Origin: Zychaea mexicana
Taxonomy: Eukaryota > Mucoromycota > Mucoromycetes > Mucorales > Lichtheimiaceae
Assembly: GCF_025766255.1 (NCBI RefSeq)
Contig: NW_026516731.1
Coordinates: 124,001-188,000, forward strand
DNA: 64,000 bases
Reading direction: 5' to 3'
The stretch's first letter is position 1, and each line of letters opens with the position of its first letter. The notes beneath the pieces were generated by a model. That model was given only the letters and a program-made list of their open reading frames with translations, was not told where the DNA came from and ran no database searches. The position numbers and the translations under genes were made by a program. Positions 45,672 to 58,101 of the stretch are shown here, piece by piece.

Positions 45672-48274
45672 CACTAGTCTTATTACGGACTAGGATACAC
45701 AAAGGTTACGCTTGCAAAGATGGGCCCATGGGTTCCATTAGTCTACGATCAACATGAAGAACATTTGGATTTCGCCAGCTAAAGCATCATTATTACTATG
45801 GAGAAAACCCACGATTGACGTTAGAGCACCCCGCGTGATAGCAGCACCTAGATAGCACAAGAGATGATAAGCCTTAATGGTCATCTTTTACAACCTAACA
45901 AGAGCGCGGAGTACTTCTATATATTGAAAATGAATCAAGTGGAGACTAGCATTTAGCTTCCTTTGATACAGTAGCAAAGTTGCAGCCCCTAAATTTTCAA
46001 TAAGGCAAGAAGAACTGGCAAGATTATGATATCTAAATTTGTATTGAAAAGAAGTATTTCCTTCAGAAACGTTTTTCTAATCGATGTATATAAAATCTTC
46101 CGCGCCAGTAGCAGCGATGAACGTATACTAGTAACAGACGATTCTCTTCTACTAAGGCTTAAGATTACGGCTCTATTGTTACGATGGAAGCAAGAATTTT
46201 CCTCTGCGCTTCTTCCCACAAATACCGACAGAGAATTTGTTATTATCAGTGAGTGACTGGAACTATGATAGTGCAGTCACCTTCTGGAAACATATTTAAT
46301 GGCGTATAGACACTCTACTGCCGACAATCCGGGTTGTGCTTAAAGGCTATCGCCATCTTGGAGCTTTGCCTCGTTAAGATCATTCAAACTGTTGAAGGGA
46401 ACGATCTCTCTATTATAAAGACGTGGAGGTTTAAAGACTTCTCCATATTTTGATGATATATGCATCGCGGTATATGTCCGAATTCTTCATTTCTGCTGTC
46501 GAGCTCAAAGAAGTAGGCTAATGAAAATTATTATAAACAAAGTACGCGAAGTTGGATACCAACCTCGCAAATCCAAGCTTAATATCGCTCTACTTTCTTA
46601 ACATATCATTGACTGTGCAAGTATGTAGCAGATCCAATCCTGTTACGCAAGTTGACAATTATATGTGACCTTCGTTCCGATGAGATTATGTAAAAAATGA
46701 TCTATAAACTGTAATTATAACACTTCCGGGTAGATATCAGAGTGATACTGTATATACCGCAAGGTTCATACCTGTATCAGAATGTCTGAAGAACAACAGT
46801 ATATCAGATGAATGCCAAAGTATCTGTGTATCATATGAGCTTCAAGATATCATAGAGCCAGTAATATCATGCGGATGGTGATCAGCATCCTTCAGAGTAA
46901 CTCTTTTCAAGATAATTCTAGAATTGATCTAACATTATAAATTACGTTGCGACGGTTACGTCTAGTTAAAGGGAGTATTCTTTGCAGCTTCTTTTTCTTT
47001 GAATTGTTGCCTTGTCTTGTTGATATATTAACCTGTAAATGTCCTATTATCTCTTCTGACGCATAGCTCATAATCGCTTTTCGGGTGAAAAAAAGAGATT
47101 CTCGTTCTATCATTGTATATCTATTGTTAATGATAGATGATGTCTTGTTTAGAGCAAATCTCGAACATTTGGGATAGAGCAAATCGTTGGTGTTGCTACT
47201 TTCGAAAGTATCACTTGTTTGAGAATTTAATATCATAATTTCCCCTTGCAATCACTTAAGATCTGCTTTGCTAAAAGGATTTTATATGAATTAAAGAACT
47301 ATTGCAGAGTGGTGAGTTTATCCTCTCTATCAGCGTAGACATATTGGGCTGTGGATTAGAAAGCAACAACGGTAAGATTTCGCACTGTATCTCCTCGGTG
47401 TACTATAAACGTCATTGAAGTTATATGACTTACTTTACCAACGTTTCTCGTGATGTCCTTGAGGAAGTCATCTATCGTCAATTCATGTAGCCAAGGCTCT
47501 TTAATACTAGTTGGCACGCATGTTGTGCAACCAGCGTCCAGCTGGCATTGTGGCAGTCTATATTCTCAATTGTCTAAGGCCGTGCAGAATGAGTATACCT
47601 AACCTGGCATTTTTTTTTACAAGCGCTTCTTTTGACTTGACAACAATAACTCTTCAATTGTTTTTCAAACTTGCGACTGGATAATTGCAATCGGGGGTCG
47701 TTTTTTTACGAATGACATCAAAGGACATGATATCTATAAACTTTGCACCATAGGTCACAAAAAAGTGTATATATGTATGTTCCCTTCTTTATTTTATATA
47801 TTTAAATTACAGTGCCGTTTCAGACATGGATTAATTTACCAAGTGAATGAGCTAAGGAAGCAAAGGGTAAAAGTGTACACTCTCTTGATGGAAAAAATGG
47901 TCATTAGTTTCAGCAAACAGCAAAGCACATAGCAACCAACCACTTAATAAACACACACCATTGTATGTCATTAGCGGGAAATTACAGTGTATTCATGTTT
48001 TGAACGCGTCAAATTGAGCCGTACTGTAGCTATCATAGTTATATTGATTGGACATCTCGGTAAGCATCAGTAATAAGCTCTTGTGATGCAGGAGGGCAGG
48101 CTTTGAATGACCTCGGTTAAAAGACAGTCATTAATAGTATATAGTGTGATATGGTGCTCCTCTCTCTCTTGTATGACACTCCCTTGTAGTGTAATGCGTG
48201 TCGTATTATAAGTAATCATGCATGATCCGAGTTCATTTGGATATGTGTAAAAGAGGAAAGATTTGTTTTTTATT
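45672..48274. other. AT-rich gene-poor DNA
   Basis: 2.6 kb with stops in all frames and no supported gene. Near 47440-47580 one plus-strand frame reads NVSRDVLEEVIYRQFM, then after a stop SWHACCATSVQLALWQSIFS. This faintly recalls the N-terminus of F-box proteins and may be a dead copy. Confidence 0.4.
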
Positions 48275-49664
48275 TTAACACACTTCATATTCGTGCAGAA
48301 TCCGATAGTGGTGACCCTTTGACAGGGTCACCACTTTGGCACTGATTTGGATCTTGGTTACCACGAGTGGTCCAAGATCCAAATCCAAATTTCTTTGTTT
48401 TAAAACATTGTTCAATGTTTGTTTACAAAGAACTGTTGGTGCGTTGGTGTTGGTGTTGTTGCTGTTGGCCTGTGCTTGATATGACTTCAAAAAGAAAGTC
48501 ATATGCATCTAAGTAAAGAAATATTAGATCGGTTTCACAATAATCCAGCCTTGTGGGAGGGAAAAATCGTTGATATGATAAAAAATGACTTACTTCTTTT
48601 GTGCCTAAAAGTCGGAACCCTGCGCGTACCAACGATTGTCGCAAGTTATCTATACTCACCAAATACAAACAACAGCATTAAAACTACATACATATCATAG
48701 CAGCTGGATACCTTTCATTGCTATCTATCTCGACAGGTTGCACCATATTACTTACCTCTAAGGTTGCCGATATTGGCCCGCCGCGTAGCATTGGCCCGCC
48801 GCGCAGTAGCGGCTCGCGGCGCAGGCATGATGGCAAAGACTACATATATTATGTGTTTACAGACTATTGTTCAGTCGCCAAAAAATGCAATCAGAAATAT
48901 CCTTTAATAATTAAAGGCTGTATGACTTACAGTTGTTGTTGCAGACAAAAATGCGATCCAGGCGACCAAGGGGGGGATCAACCTCCATGGCTGCTGTGAG
49001 CGCATGGAATCCGGTTTCGACCGTGGAAACCAGTTGGTGCCTTTCCACCTCTGTTTCAGCACGCACACGTGCCACCGTGATATGCAAGTTTTTGAAATCG
49101 CTCAGACCCTTTTCCACTTGCAAGAGTGCCAACAGCACCTCAGATTTGCTTCGCACATTCCTCAAAGCAAGGGCCATCGACTTTCATAATCACATAGTGA
49201 TACGGCGACCTCTCGATGCCGTCCAGAAGCTATAATTAAACCAAAGCCAGACCCAGAAGCTGTGTTATAATACATGCTATTCTTGAAGAGGATAGTAGAG
49301 AGAACTCCTAATTATTTTCATTCTTACCAGCGCATTCATAGCCATGGTGGCCAGATGCAACTGCTCATCGGTGCCTTCGATGACAAAGTCGTAGCCCGAA
49401 GAGCTACGAACAATGTCTACTACAGCAAACGGGAACCGCTCAATATCGCGTGCTGTGCGCAAAAGCGTATTGGCGTCTACGAGTAAGGAAAAAGAAATAA
49501 AGCTTTTTTTAAAACAAGAAAGAGGCATTAAAATTCTAGGCATATGAAGAGTAAGAGCTTTTCTTTGATACCTTTTTTAGCAAAACTTGTTGGCTTGACG
49601 TGGCAAACAAATCAGGTGCAACTTCACTTCTCAATCTTAATACGCGTTCCAGGCAACACTCCAT
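48275..49664 (-). pseudogene. ASCC1: ASCC1-like / 2H-phosphoesterase gene, probably frameshifted
   Basis: Candidate exons (minus strand): 49664-49572, 49476-49328, 49229-48931, 48839-48756, 48649-48594 and 48508-48275. The product reads like an ASCC1/AKAP7-type 2H phosphoesterase. A KH-like end (VVDIVRSSSGYDFVIEGTDE, then the LLLDGIERSPYHYVIM hinge) precedes the first H-x-T motif in FKNLHITVARVRAETEVERH. DPPLGRLDRIFV and NLRQSLVRAGFRLLGTKE follow, then the second H-x-T motif in MHMTFFLKSYQ. The tail TKIQISAKVVTL..HHYRILHEYEV matches the ASCC1 C-terminus. Two H-x-T motifs define the 2H superfamily. Most joins fit phase. However, exon 1 to exon 2 does not, and a frameshift lies near 49140-49155 (stop in CAAATCTGAGG), so the copy may be dead. 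The exon at 48839-48756 is GC-rich and repetitive. Confidence 0.55.
48307..48385. repeat. two adjacent perfect hairpins inside the ASCC1-like last exon
   Basis: Hairpin 1: arms 48307-48318 (AGTGGTGACCCT) and 48324-48335, a perfect 12-bp stem with a 5-nt loop. Hairpin 2: arms 48344-48357 (GATTTGGATCTTGG) and 48372-48385, a perfect 14-bp stem. Inside it ACCAC (48360-48364) pairs with GTGGT (48367-48371). Both lie within the reading frame of the ASCC1-like terminal exon. Confidence 0.9.
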
Positions 49665-49964
49665 GGCTCTTCTAGAGTAACTGAAAGTGAGTCTTCTGCT
49701 GTGTGTTCTGAGCTGTGGACTCGTAATTGCAGAAGTTAGAAGACGTCTCTGGAAATAATTGTTGTTGCAGTTGCTTGTTCTGAAAATAGAAGAGAAAAAG
49801 AGTAAATCTACTGTCAAATTTAAGGACCTTTTGCTAGGGGACTGTGTACTATTGTGATCGTACCTGTTACTGGGGGATGTTGCACTTTGAATGTCAAGTG
49901 AAAAGTGGTAATACGGCGTAAGCAAAGAAGTGTGTGGGAACGCGACGCACGGTCGTTTTTTAGC

Positions 49965-50165
49965 ACAGCCAAAAAGTCGGAGTTAAGTGTTGAAGCAATG
50001 CAGCACCAAGCTCAGAACATCGACGGCTGCCTTTCCCCTTTGTAGTCTGGCTCAAGGAACTTCGAACGGAAAACCAGATCACGCTGTATATAGAACAGGG
50101 ACGCGACGATGTCTCGAACTGCACGGTCGAAAATGTGTACACATCGCAATACCAACGGGACAGGT
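49965..50165 (+). pseudogene. coding-like fragment of unknown family
   Basis: The plus strand reads AKKSELSVEAMQHQAQNIDG, then after a break VVWLKELRTENQITLYIEQG with RDDVSNCTVENVYTSQYQRD. The text is convincing protein but the open stretch is short and ends at a stop. It may be a piece of a transposon-related protein. No domain was recognised. Confidence 0.4.
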
Positions 50166-52230
50166 AATAGGAACGAGAGGCTCAAATGAGATTAATCCAT
50201 AGAATAAGAATCGATATCACGGTCGTATTATATATAGACTTGCTCAATCCTTTTCCTGTGTGATATAATATACGCTCAACCACAAAATTTGTTCTCAGTG
50301 TGATACCATACCCACATGTAAGTAGACGTCCATCTTGTTCGTCAAAGCTCATCGCTCGTTGTTATTAAAGATAATTCCTCTTCTAAACTAGCTATAGGTC
50401 ACAATAAGTTAACGTTCCTTTCGCGAGACACATGGCGGCAAGCCATTGATGAAGTAAGATTATGTTATCATCGATGCAATTACTCTACTAATAATGCAAC
50501 TACTCTGTTGGTAGTAGTACCTGTGCTGTAAGACGGAATTGCCATACAACTCACACGAGTCCTACACATACAAGGCGCTATAAACCTCTGCTTGCGAAAG
50601 CAGTAGCGTGGAAGCAAGAGTGGATTGGTATCCCGTGACCGCGGCTATATGTTTTAGCGGATTTCGTAGACTAGTCAACAGTGATCGGGCTAATGAGTCC
50701 TATTTCTGATTATTGTCATTTTCTTTTATTAATATTAAGAAAAACGAACGGACAAAGAAACTGGTGCTCTCCTAGAGCATCAAACCTCGCTCCTGCTTGA
50801 AGCAAGCTCCAATTGGAAGCCGGTAGTTAACCCGCGAGGCATATTACGCGACGCAGTTGGAACGCCACCGCTAGCTAACCACGCATCCAATTCGCTGAGG
50901 AAACATGTATCGCAGCGAATGGCACAGTAGATGGTAGCATGCGCTTTCTTTAGCGACTTGTGGGTCGCATTTGGGAAGGAGAAAGCACTGGCATGTGCTA
51001 TGTGCTATGATGAAGCCATTTCCTTTTTTGTTGTAGTGCATCCGTCCTTCTTTTACACTCAACCCAAAAAGGGCGCTTCCTGTTATGACCATTCCTCGAC
51101 CTCTACCAGTGATTATTCCCAGCCTCAATGATCATATAGTAAATCCCCCAGCACCTATATCGTCAATCATCATCACCCGGCTAATCAACCTTCACATTCT
51201 TGAATCCTATAGTTTAATATATGCCAGACCATAGTCTTTGAATAATAAAACGTCAATCAGTTAACTTGTTGACGATTCTACAGGCGTCGGCTGGTGTGGA
51301 AGTGAAATGAATGAGCTTGAATGTAATAGAAAACGATAGGAGACATACAATAAGTATCCTTGAAAAGGTGTTTTATCCCAACAATAGAGTAAGCCCTATT
51401 ATACTCTACATAGTTATTAAAATGACAATGTATTTTGATCCGACTGGTGCATAAACTATGTACTATGGGACTGATCATGCACATTTTTGAACTTGTGTAG
51501 AAGACGCTATATATATTATTCGGAACACTTTTTTAAAACCGGCGTTAGCTGGTCTGTGTGGCCGCACTACCTGTTGATAAGCTCATTGTCCGGTTTACAT
51601 CAGCTGGTTTATCCGACTGAAATGTTTTCATGCATTACATAATCCGACTGGTTGTTTCTATGCTACCACAATTGACAAAACTAGACTAGCGATGGCAGAC
51701 ACCAAGCCTCGAACGTGGGCGAGTGCGCGGACCAGAAACCCTTGAATGCCTTCTTCTGTATTCATACCTGCCTTATTGCTTATCAGCTCGTCCTCACCGT
51801 CATCGTCCCCAAAAAAAAAAAAATTAAAAAGAAGCAGCAGTTATGGATACTCGAGCTGTATGTAACATTCATGCATCTAGATACGCATTACATCAACCCT
51901 ATAGTTTTTAACAAGTGAGAACACGAGCTTTATGTATCAGTCATTCATGATTTAATTATGTCAATCTGACGTTGCTTATTGCAGGAAAAAGTAAAATATG
52001 TGTGGGTCAAATGCGTTGAATATGTAATTTCGACTGCTGCATTTTCATTAATAAACAACATATAAAAACAAGAATCTTGTCGCTGTGCCAGAGCAGCAAG
52101 AAGAGTAAGCAATAGCTGGTCTAAAATCGAATGAATATACAATTTACAGTATCGATATGACAACAACAAAAAGAAAGATGTATACTAAAAAAAAATGTAA
52201 CATAGGATGTCATCTTCACAGTCATCATAA
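50166..52230. other. AT-rich gene-poor DNA
   Basis: 2 kb without a supported gene. A slightly GC-richer patch at 50760-51130 contains small inverted repeats such as ATTCGCTG...CAGCGAAT (50890-50920). It may be an old element, but no family was recognised. Confidence 0.4.
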
Positions 52231-52468
52231 TCATGCGCTTCCAGTGGCAATACAATATCAATATATGCAGTATCTCCTCTTGGGCACAATGCTGGCCCGT
52301 AATACCGACCAAACAGTGTCCCTTGTCTTTATCATGTTCAAACAATCCTGGTTTGTAGCTGCCCGTTCGTCTGGAAAAAGAGCAACAGTTAGCAACAGCA
52401 CTTAGCAATTATTGTCCATCCAAAAAGCACCATTATCACAAGAAGCAACAAACTGAAATTACCTCTGG
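52231..52468. repeat. dispersed repeat R, copy A, segment 1
   Basis: Similar to 58435-58735 but with the sub-blocks in a different order. Shared blocks include 'cacaatgctg' with 'ccgtaatacc', 'tgtcccttgtcttt', 'gagcaacagttagcaacagc' and 'ccaaaaagcacc'. Confidence 0.85.
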
Positions 52469-52695
52469 CAGTATCACTCTGTTAGGAGCAAATGCCAGTC
52501 GAGCTGGTGATGAAGAGGTATGCACTTCGTATGATAGTATTTGAATAAATCCCTTCGATGTATGATGTCTAGTAAGAGCAAAATACACTTGCACAAGGGG
52601 TATATCAATAACAATGTGGTACATTTCTGATGGTGCATTTTATTATTTATGATAAGTTCGCAGTGATTTAAGGCTGGGTTCTACTTTGTTGTAAG

Positions 52696-52801
52696 CAGAT
52701 CGGTGTGCGGAGAAAACAATGACTGGCGGATGGTTGACTGATGCGTCAGAGCTCTAGTCACAGCCATTACCTCACTTGGCGGAGCATTCCATCCGTCGCG
52801 T
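52696..52801. repeat. dispersed repeat R, copy A, segment 2
   Basis: About 105 bp nearly identical to 58102-58224. Shared blocks include 'gatcggtgtgcggagaaaac', 'ggttgactgatgcgtcagag' and 'cctcacttggcggagcattc'. Confidence 0.9.
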
Positions 52802-55800
52802 TTAGGTCTTCGTTAGCACAGCTACTCCCTTCCCCTCAAGCGTTAGTCATGTTTCTTTTCTCAGACCCATCATGGAACCTGAATTCAAGGGTTATAAGGG
52901 TAAGAACGTTTTGTGACATTGTGCCTACCGAGTTGTACTTCACTAGCTAATCTTTTTACGCGTAAGAAATTTGCGAATATACTGCTGCGGTGGAGATTCC
53001 ATCATTCGATCATTTTATCATGGAAAACAGTCGAAAAATAGCATTATGGTCGAGTGGTTATTCGAGCACTCCGCAAGACTTGTACGGGCTATAGAGAAGA
53101 CGTTTTGTTCTTGCGATAAGACGAAATGGCAAGACAGAATGTGGTACTAGCAACAGGTAGAGAATGAAAAGGAAAAGGACCTTTTATACTATCAGAAAGA
53201 AAAGTAAGACCTTAATAGTTGTTTCTCATTCTAACAAATTAAGATTTGTTGAACATTTAATTGTTAATGATTAACACCTAAAAGTAGTAGATGGATACAG
53301 TACAGTAAGAACCAACAATTTTAAAAGGTTAGAAGCAAACTTTTTCTAAGGAAAGGCTATCAAGAGTATCAAATAATGAGTATTATTTATAGAGTATGTC
53401 ATCTTTTCACATCAATTGAGGTTACGCCTTGAAGATAAGCTTCTTGGAAGCATAATGATTACGATTTATGACCGAAGTCGGAGGAGGAGCATGACAACGT
53501 GTTTCCTATTCTCAGGGCAGCATAAATCCATGAATAAATAAGCCTGCACTAAAATTTGGCATTCACCGGAAAATGGAAATAAAGACCAGAGTATATTCTG
53601 AGTATGGAGAGTAAACATGATAGTTACAAAAATCGCACGAGATCCTTCTTTCAGATCCAGTATGTAAAAACATGTATTCAGTGACAAGGTACTGCAGATA
53701 TCCGAATATCTTACCAAACTACTCGTGAGGAAGTTTTAATTGTAGTAAATGCTTCATCTTACACGTTCAAATATAATAAACAAAAGACCGATATCATGCT
53801 CAGTATAAGATATGGTTACCAAATACAAGAAGAATTGCTGCAGAATACCAAGTGTATGATAATAGCATTATATTTGTTTTCGCACCATAAACATGTAAAC
53901 ATAATCCCATTATATGACTTCAATGAAAGCGTTTCCAAAACAAAGATCGCTGCATCGAGGCTGTTGAAGGTTTCATCCTTGAATACGAATCGTTTATTTT
54001 AAGTAAAATCGTTTTGTTTGTTGTTGTTATTATCATTATTGGCAGAGGGTATAGCAAAAATCTGCGAGCGTCTTCCACCGTGTTAAAAGCATCATTACGA
54101 CATATTGCACCCATCAAATTTAAAATAAAGAATATCAAGGATGCCGCTGAAGCCAAGTATTTCATAACCTGTACCTACTTTATACTCACCAATGCTGAAA
54201 CCGAATAGAGAATTCTGGTCAAATTTAAAGGCTTGTGTCAAGCGGGAGATACCAATTACAAGTAATTCTCAAACACCCTCGCATTTTTCAGTCAACATAC
54301 CTAGCTACTGCTAGAGAGACTGCCAAGGAATGGAGACAAGATACAAAGCCCTAATTTCCAAGATGTATCATTGAAGAACCAATGGTTTCATACTTATCAC
54401 TGCTATATATTTTTTATATAGATTGTTTGAACTTCTACGATAAAAAATTAAAGGTTTTCTTTCTATTTACCAAGTTGTCAGCCCTCAAATGGAAAACCTT
54501 TTGGCCCCACCATGCTGATAAAATTGAGACGCCAACGCCAAATAACCCAGCGCCAAGTTGAAAAAAATCACCCTGTCTAAAACTAGGAAAACCCCTTTAT
54601 GTAAGCTGGTTGCCAATATTTAATTTTAACAAGAGTAATACTCCGTTATAAAACGCGCTCTTTACATAAAAAACAAAAGAATGTGTGCCCTGTTTTTTAT
54701 TTAATCATGGCGATCCACCATAAACTCAGTACTAACGTGATTTTAAAGTTACTCGGCAACCACGCGCGTTATACTTTTGTTCTTGCTCCTTAATATATAT
54801 TGATGTTTCATGAGCACAACAAGGACCGAGATCTGCAACGCATTTATTAAGTACTTACTATGTAGCAGTAAATAACGGATAATATAAGCGGAGAGACGGT
54901 ATATATGTGTGCATCAGTGATTCTAGGTAAGATTCTATCGCTACGGAGAAAGAAACTAGCATAGTGAGAGAGCAAGGTCGGATGAAGAAGAAGGGGAGGA
55001 AAGGGGCTTACTGTACTGAGTGCATATGATATATTTAGTTGGATGATGCTCCCATCGCCAACAACATCTCTATTTGCTTCAATGTTTGTTTCATCCCAAT
55101 ATGGTAAAGCCGACGAGAAGCAACGACACTAATAGTAACCGAAAATAGTGTTTCGTGTATTATTGATTAAAGGCAGCCATAAATTAAGTGCATTGAAGCT
55201 TTCATTGAATAATACGGATCGTTAGAATACTCGTTGGACTGAGTTGCTTCGATAGATGCTTCGTCTTCCCTTCCTACAATAGCATTTGGGGCGGAGTAGA
55301 AGAACCCAAAACTAAGGAACAGCATCAAACAGCGGCAGCCGGTGGGTGTCATAGATAGGGGAGAGAGAGAGAGAGAGAGAAAAAGACAGGGCCACATTAT
55401 AGGCTGCAATTGAGATTGTTCGTATCACCTTTCCACAGTAAGTTTCCAGCTCAGAGAAGAAACCTTTACTGTTGCTTTCACTGTCCCCAGAGTTGATTCT
55501 CCCGCTGTTTATCGGCGAAAACCATTTCCAACATGCACAGGCCCCTTTGGGGCTACATTGGTGCTTCTTGCTCCGCACGTGTTACCGTGCTGATCATTCT
55601 ATATATCACGCCACTCTCCCACCCAGCAGAGAACCAAAAGAAAAAGCTAAATGCTAATGGAACGGGAGTCACCCGAAAAACGTTGAAGCAACAGATATTC
55701 ACGATGGAAAGAAATGAAAGATGGGCAGCACGCTGAACCTCTTTCTTTCATTTCTTTGGTAATATATTGGTATATATAAATACTACTATGTGCATGTGTA

Positions 55801-56116
55801 ATGTGGAGAGATGTATGCACAACGAGAAGAGAGAGAGAAAAATATAAAGGAAAATGGTATACGCAGGAAAAAATAATAGAGATGGGCAGAGCGAGATAAA
55901 TAGAGAAGAGCCGAGAACAGGATGGTAAGAAGAGAGTATGAAAGAGAGAAAGAGACAGGATGACGATATGCTGCTTTTAGGTGCTGTTGTTGTTGTTGAT
56001 TGTTATATATAGAAGACGAGGAAATATAAGCACGGTGAGGATTGCTGTAATAACAGTAGATACGATGCGGAAAAAAACAAATAATGACGATAGAGTAGTA
56101 GAAATAGTAGTAGTAA
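52802..56116. other. AT-rich gene-poor DNA
   Basis: 3.3 kb without a supported gene; short open frames have no recognisable product. A GA run lies at 55361-55382. A tRNA-like A-box string 'tggtcgagtggtta' at 53048-53061 is not followed by a B box. Confidence 0.45.
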
Positions 56117-57667
56117 TTAGGATGAATGGACGGTAAAAGTAGCGCGTTGGTTGTCGAACTGCGTTCGTTTGGCCCGGCAAATGTGGTTATGGATTTGATC
56201 GAGTTCGTCGAGTTGGGGTGCTGGTTGTTCGGCATCTTGGTTGCTGAGGCGACGGCCTTCAAGGCGATCAACCTTGTTGAACAGACCGTTCATGAACAGA
56301 TCACGTTCTTTGTCGGCAGAAAGATGGTAGCGTTGTTTGTTGAAGCAAGGGCGGTGAAGAGACTTGACCAGCAAGTCTGTCATTTCAAGGAGTGAGTGTT
56401 TGTCGACGACCTGTTGTTGTGTAGAAGTTTGCATAGTGCGATGAGTTAAGTATATATGAGCTGCGATGAGAGAAGAGGAAGAAAGGCGGAGGAGAGAGAA
56501 AGACTGCAGGGAAAAGGAAAAAAGAAAGGTCTTTTATATACCTGACCCGAGCGGGTGCCAGCGCCGGTGGCAGTAGTGGCAGGAGCAGTAGGTGATTTCC
56601 TTGCCAGTCTAAACCGAGACGCCCGTTGAATCTGCGCGATCGAGTCGCACAACATTTTAGGAGCGGGGTGTCTTGCAATCCTAAGCTGCCGTTCGACACG
56701 CTGGTTGTTGAAACGGGGGGTCACATGCGAGAGACGATCGATGGCTTCTAGTACCGAATCCAATTCTGAATAAGGTTGCTGCTGCTGCTGCTGTCCTCGT
56801 TTACTGTCATCGTCGTCGTACTTCGGAGGCTTTTCCTCTTTTATTGCCGGAGGGATACCCGACAGTTCCTGGTACGATGGCGGTTGCTCATTATCGTCGT
56901 TCACAAGACGGCTTAGCGTCTCTAACCGCTGATAAAATTCTGCTTCGAGTTGCTTGTCGCTAAATGTCAGCTGAGGAGGCAATGACGCAAGGGCTAGCCG
57001 AATCTCGGCACGCACGTGGTGGAGACTCGTCGTAGTGGTAGTTGGTACAATGGTGGCCGTTGTCAGATGGCCAGCATCAGTAACAACAGCGGCAACAGAG
57101 GTCATGATCATTTGCAAAAGCGCTCGACACAGGTCGCTGTGGCTGCTTATGAGCCAAAGATGTTTGTCCAGTAAATGCTGGACTTGGCTGAGCACTGTCG
57201 TTACGTTATGAGTGTCGTTGTTGTTCACCGTGATAGTTGCACGGGCCAGGCATTGGGCACTGTATTGGATAGATGCTACGACGTTGTCTGTAGGTCGCTT
57301 ATGTTGTTGTTGTTCTTGTTGTTGTTGTTGCTGTTGATGATGTGGTGGAGATTGCGTCGAAGCAACAACGGTGGTTCTGTTGCTATCGTATACGTCGCAT
57401 GCTGTCTCGAGAACGATATGTCGCAACACGCCGTCCAAACCAGTTAGACAGGCATTGTTGAGTGATCGTACAGACTATTTTTATATACACAAAAGTTGAG
57501 ATTATTATAGAACAGCCACCACCATAAGCGGGGATGCAGTTTAAAGGGTCATGTAATACACAACATACCTGTGTTGTGAGTGATTCGGTAGGTGGTTCAT
57601 CGTAGTCAACTGGTTCCAGCATTAGCTCTTCCATTGCAGATTCATCTGGAATCGATTGTCGCTGCGT

Positions 57668-57705
<38 letters not shown>

Positions 57706-57877
57706 GAACATTTTGGGCTGGTGAGGGTGAAGACTATTAGAGAAAAAGAGAGAACGAGGGTGAGGGAAAGCGTCGGATTATTAATAGTGCTGCATTGGCA
57801 GGATAAGAACGCAAAAGAACGACGTTTACAGTATTGGGGCGTGTGGTTCGCCGTTTCTGTCTTTGGATAGTGGCCAT
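56117..57877 (-). CDS. Q-rich protein of unknown function
   Basis: Four exons, all in phase 0: 57877-57830, 57733-57569, 57474-56542 and 56410-56117, 479 residues in total. The start MATIQRQKRRTTRPNTSSPS is basic. A poly-Q run (about 13 Q from a CAA repeat) is followed by an acidic SIPDESAMEELMLEPVDYDE. A helical region (GLDGVLRHIVLETACDVYDS, then QCLARATITV, VLSQVQHLLDKHLWLISSHS) resembles a repeat-free alpha domain. A PPSYQELSGIPPAIKEEKPP segment carries a PPSY-type WW ligand. A final helical block has LLEMTDLLVKSLHRPCFNKQ with ADKERDLFMNGLFNKVDRLE. No known domain was recognised. No signal or TM segment is seen, so a nuclear or cytosolic regulatory role is possible. A plausible alternative acceptor exists for exon 4. 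Confidence 0.7.
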
Positions 57878-58101
57878 TATAAGAAAGCAGAGAGTGAAGA
57901 AAAATAGCAAGTAGTTATAGAGGGAAAGAGAGAGAGAGAAAGAAAGAAAGCAGAAAGAGATGTAGAATATATATTACAGATATTAGTGGCAAGTCTCCCT
58001 AATCGCAACTCTTTTCTTTGCTCCAATGTTTGTTGCCCCTTAAAAAATCAGGCCATATCCATATCAGGATCGTCCCAAAACCCAGACAACTTAACCCCAA
58101 G

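Noticed and set aside
47440..47580. F-box-like protein remnant
   Set aside because: Similarity is limited to a short N-terminal pattern with a stop inside; too weak to call as a feature of its own.
48301..48390. The two hairpins as a bacterial-type rho-independent terminator or a CRISPR-like repeat
   Set aside because: This is a eukaryotic nuclear locus, the stems lie inside coding sequence, there is no T-run after either stem and no repeat-spacer array.
50760..50900. Possible LTR or MITE in a GC-richer patch
   Set aside because: Only short inverted repeats of 8 bp or less, no target-site duplication and no second copy seen in the window.
53048..53100. tRNA-Ser/Leu-like sequence with an A-box (TGGTCGAGTGGTTA)
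   Set aside because: No B box (GGTTCGANNCC), no complementary acceptor ends and no terminator; at best a dead tRNA-derived fragment.
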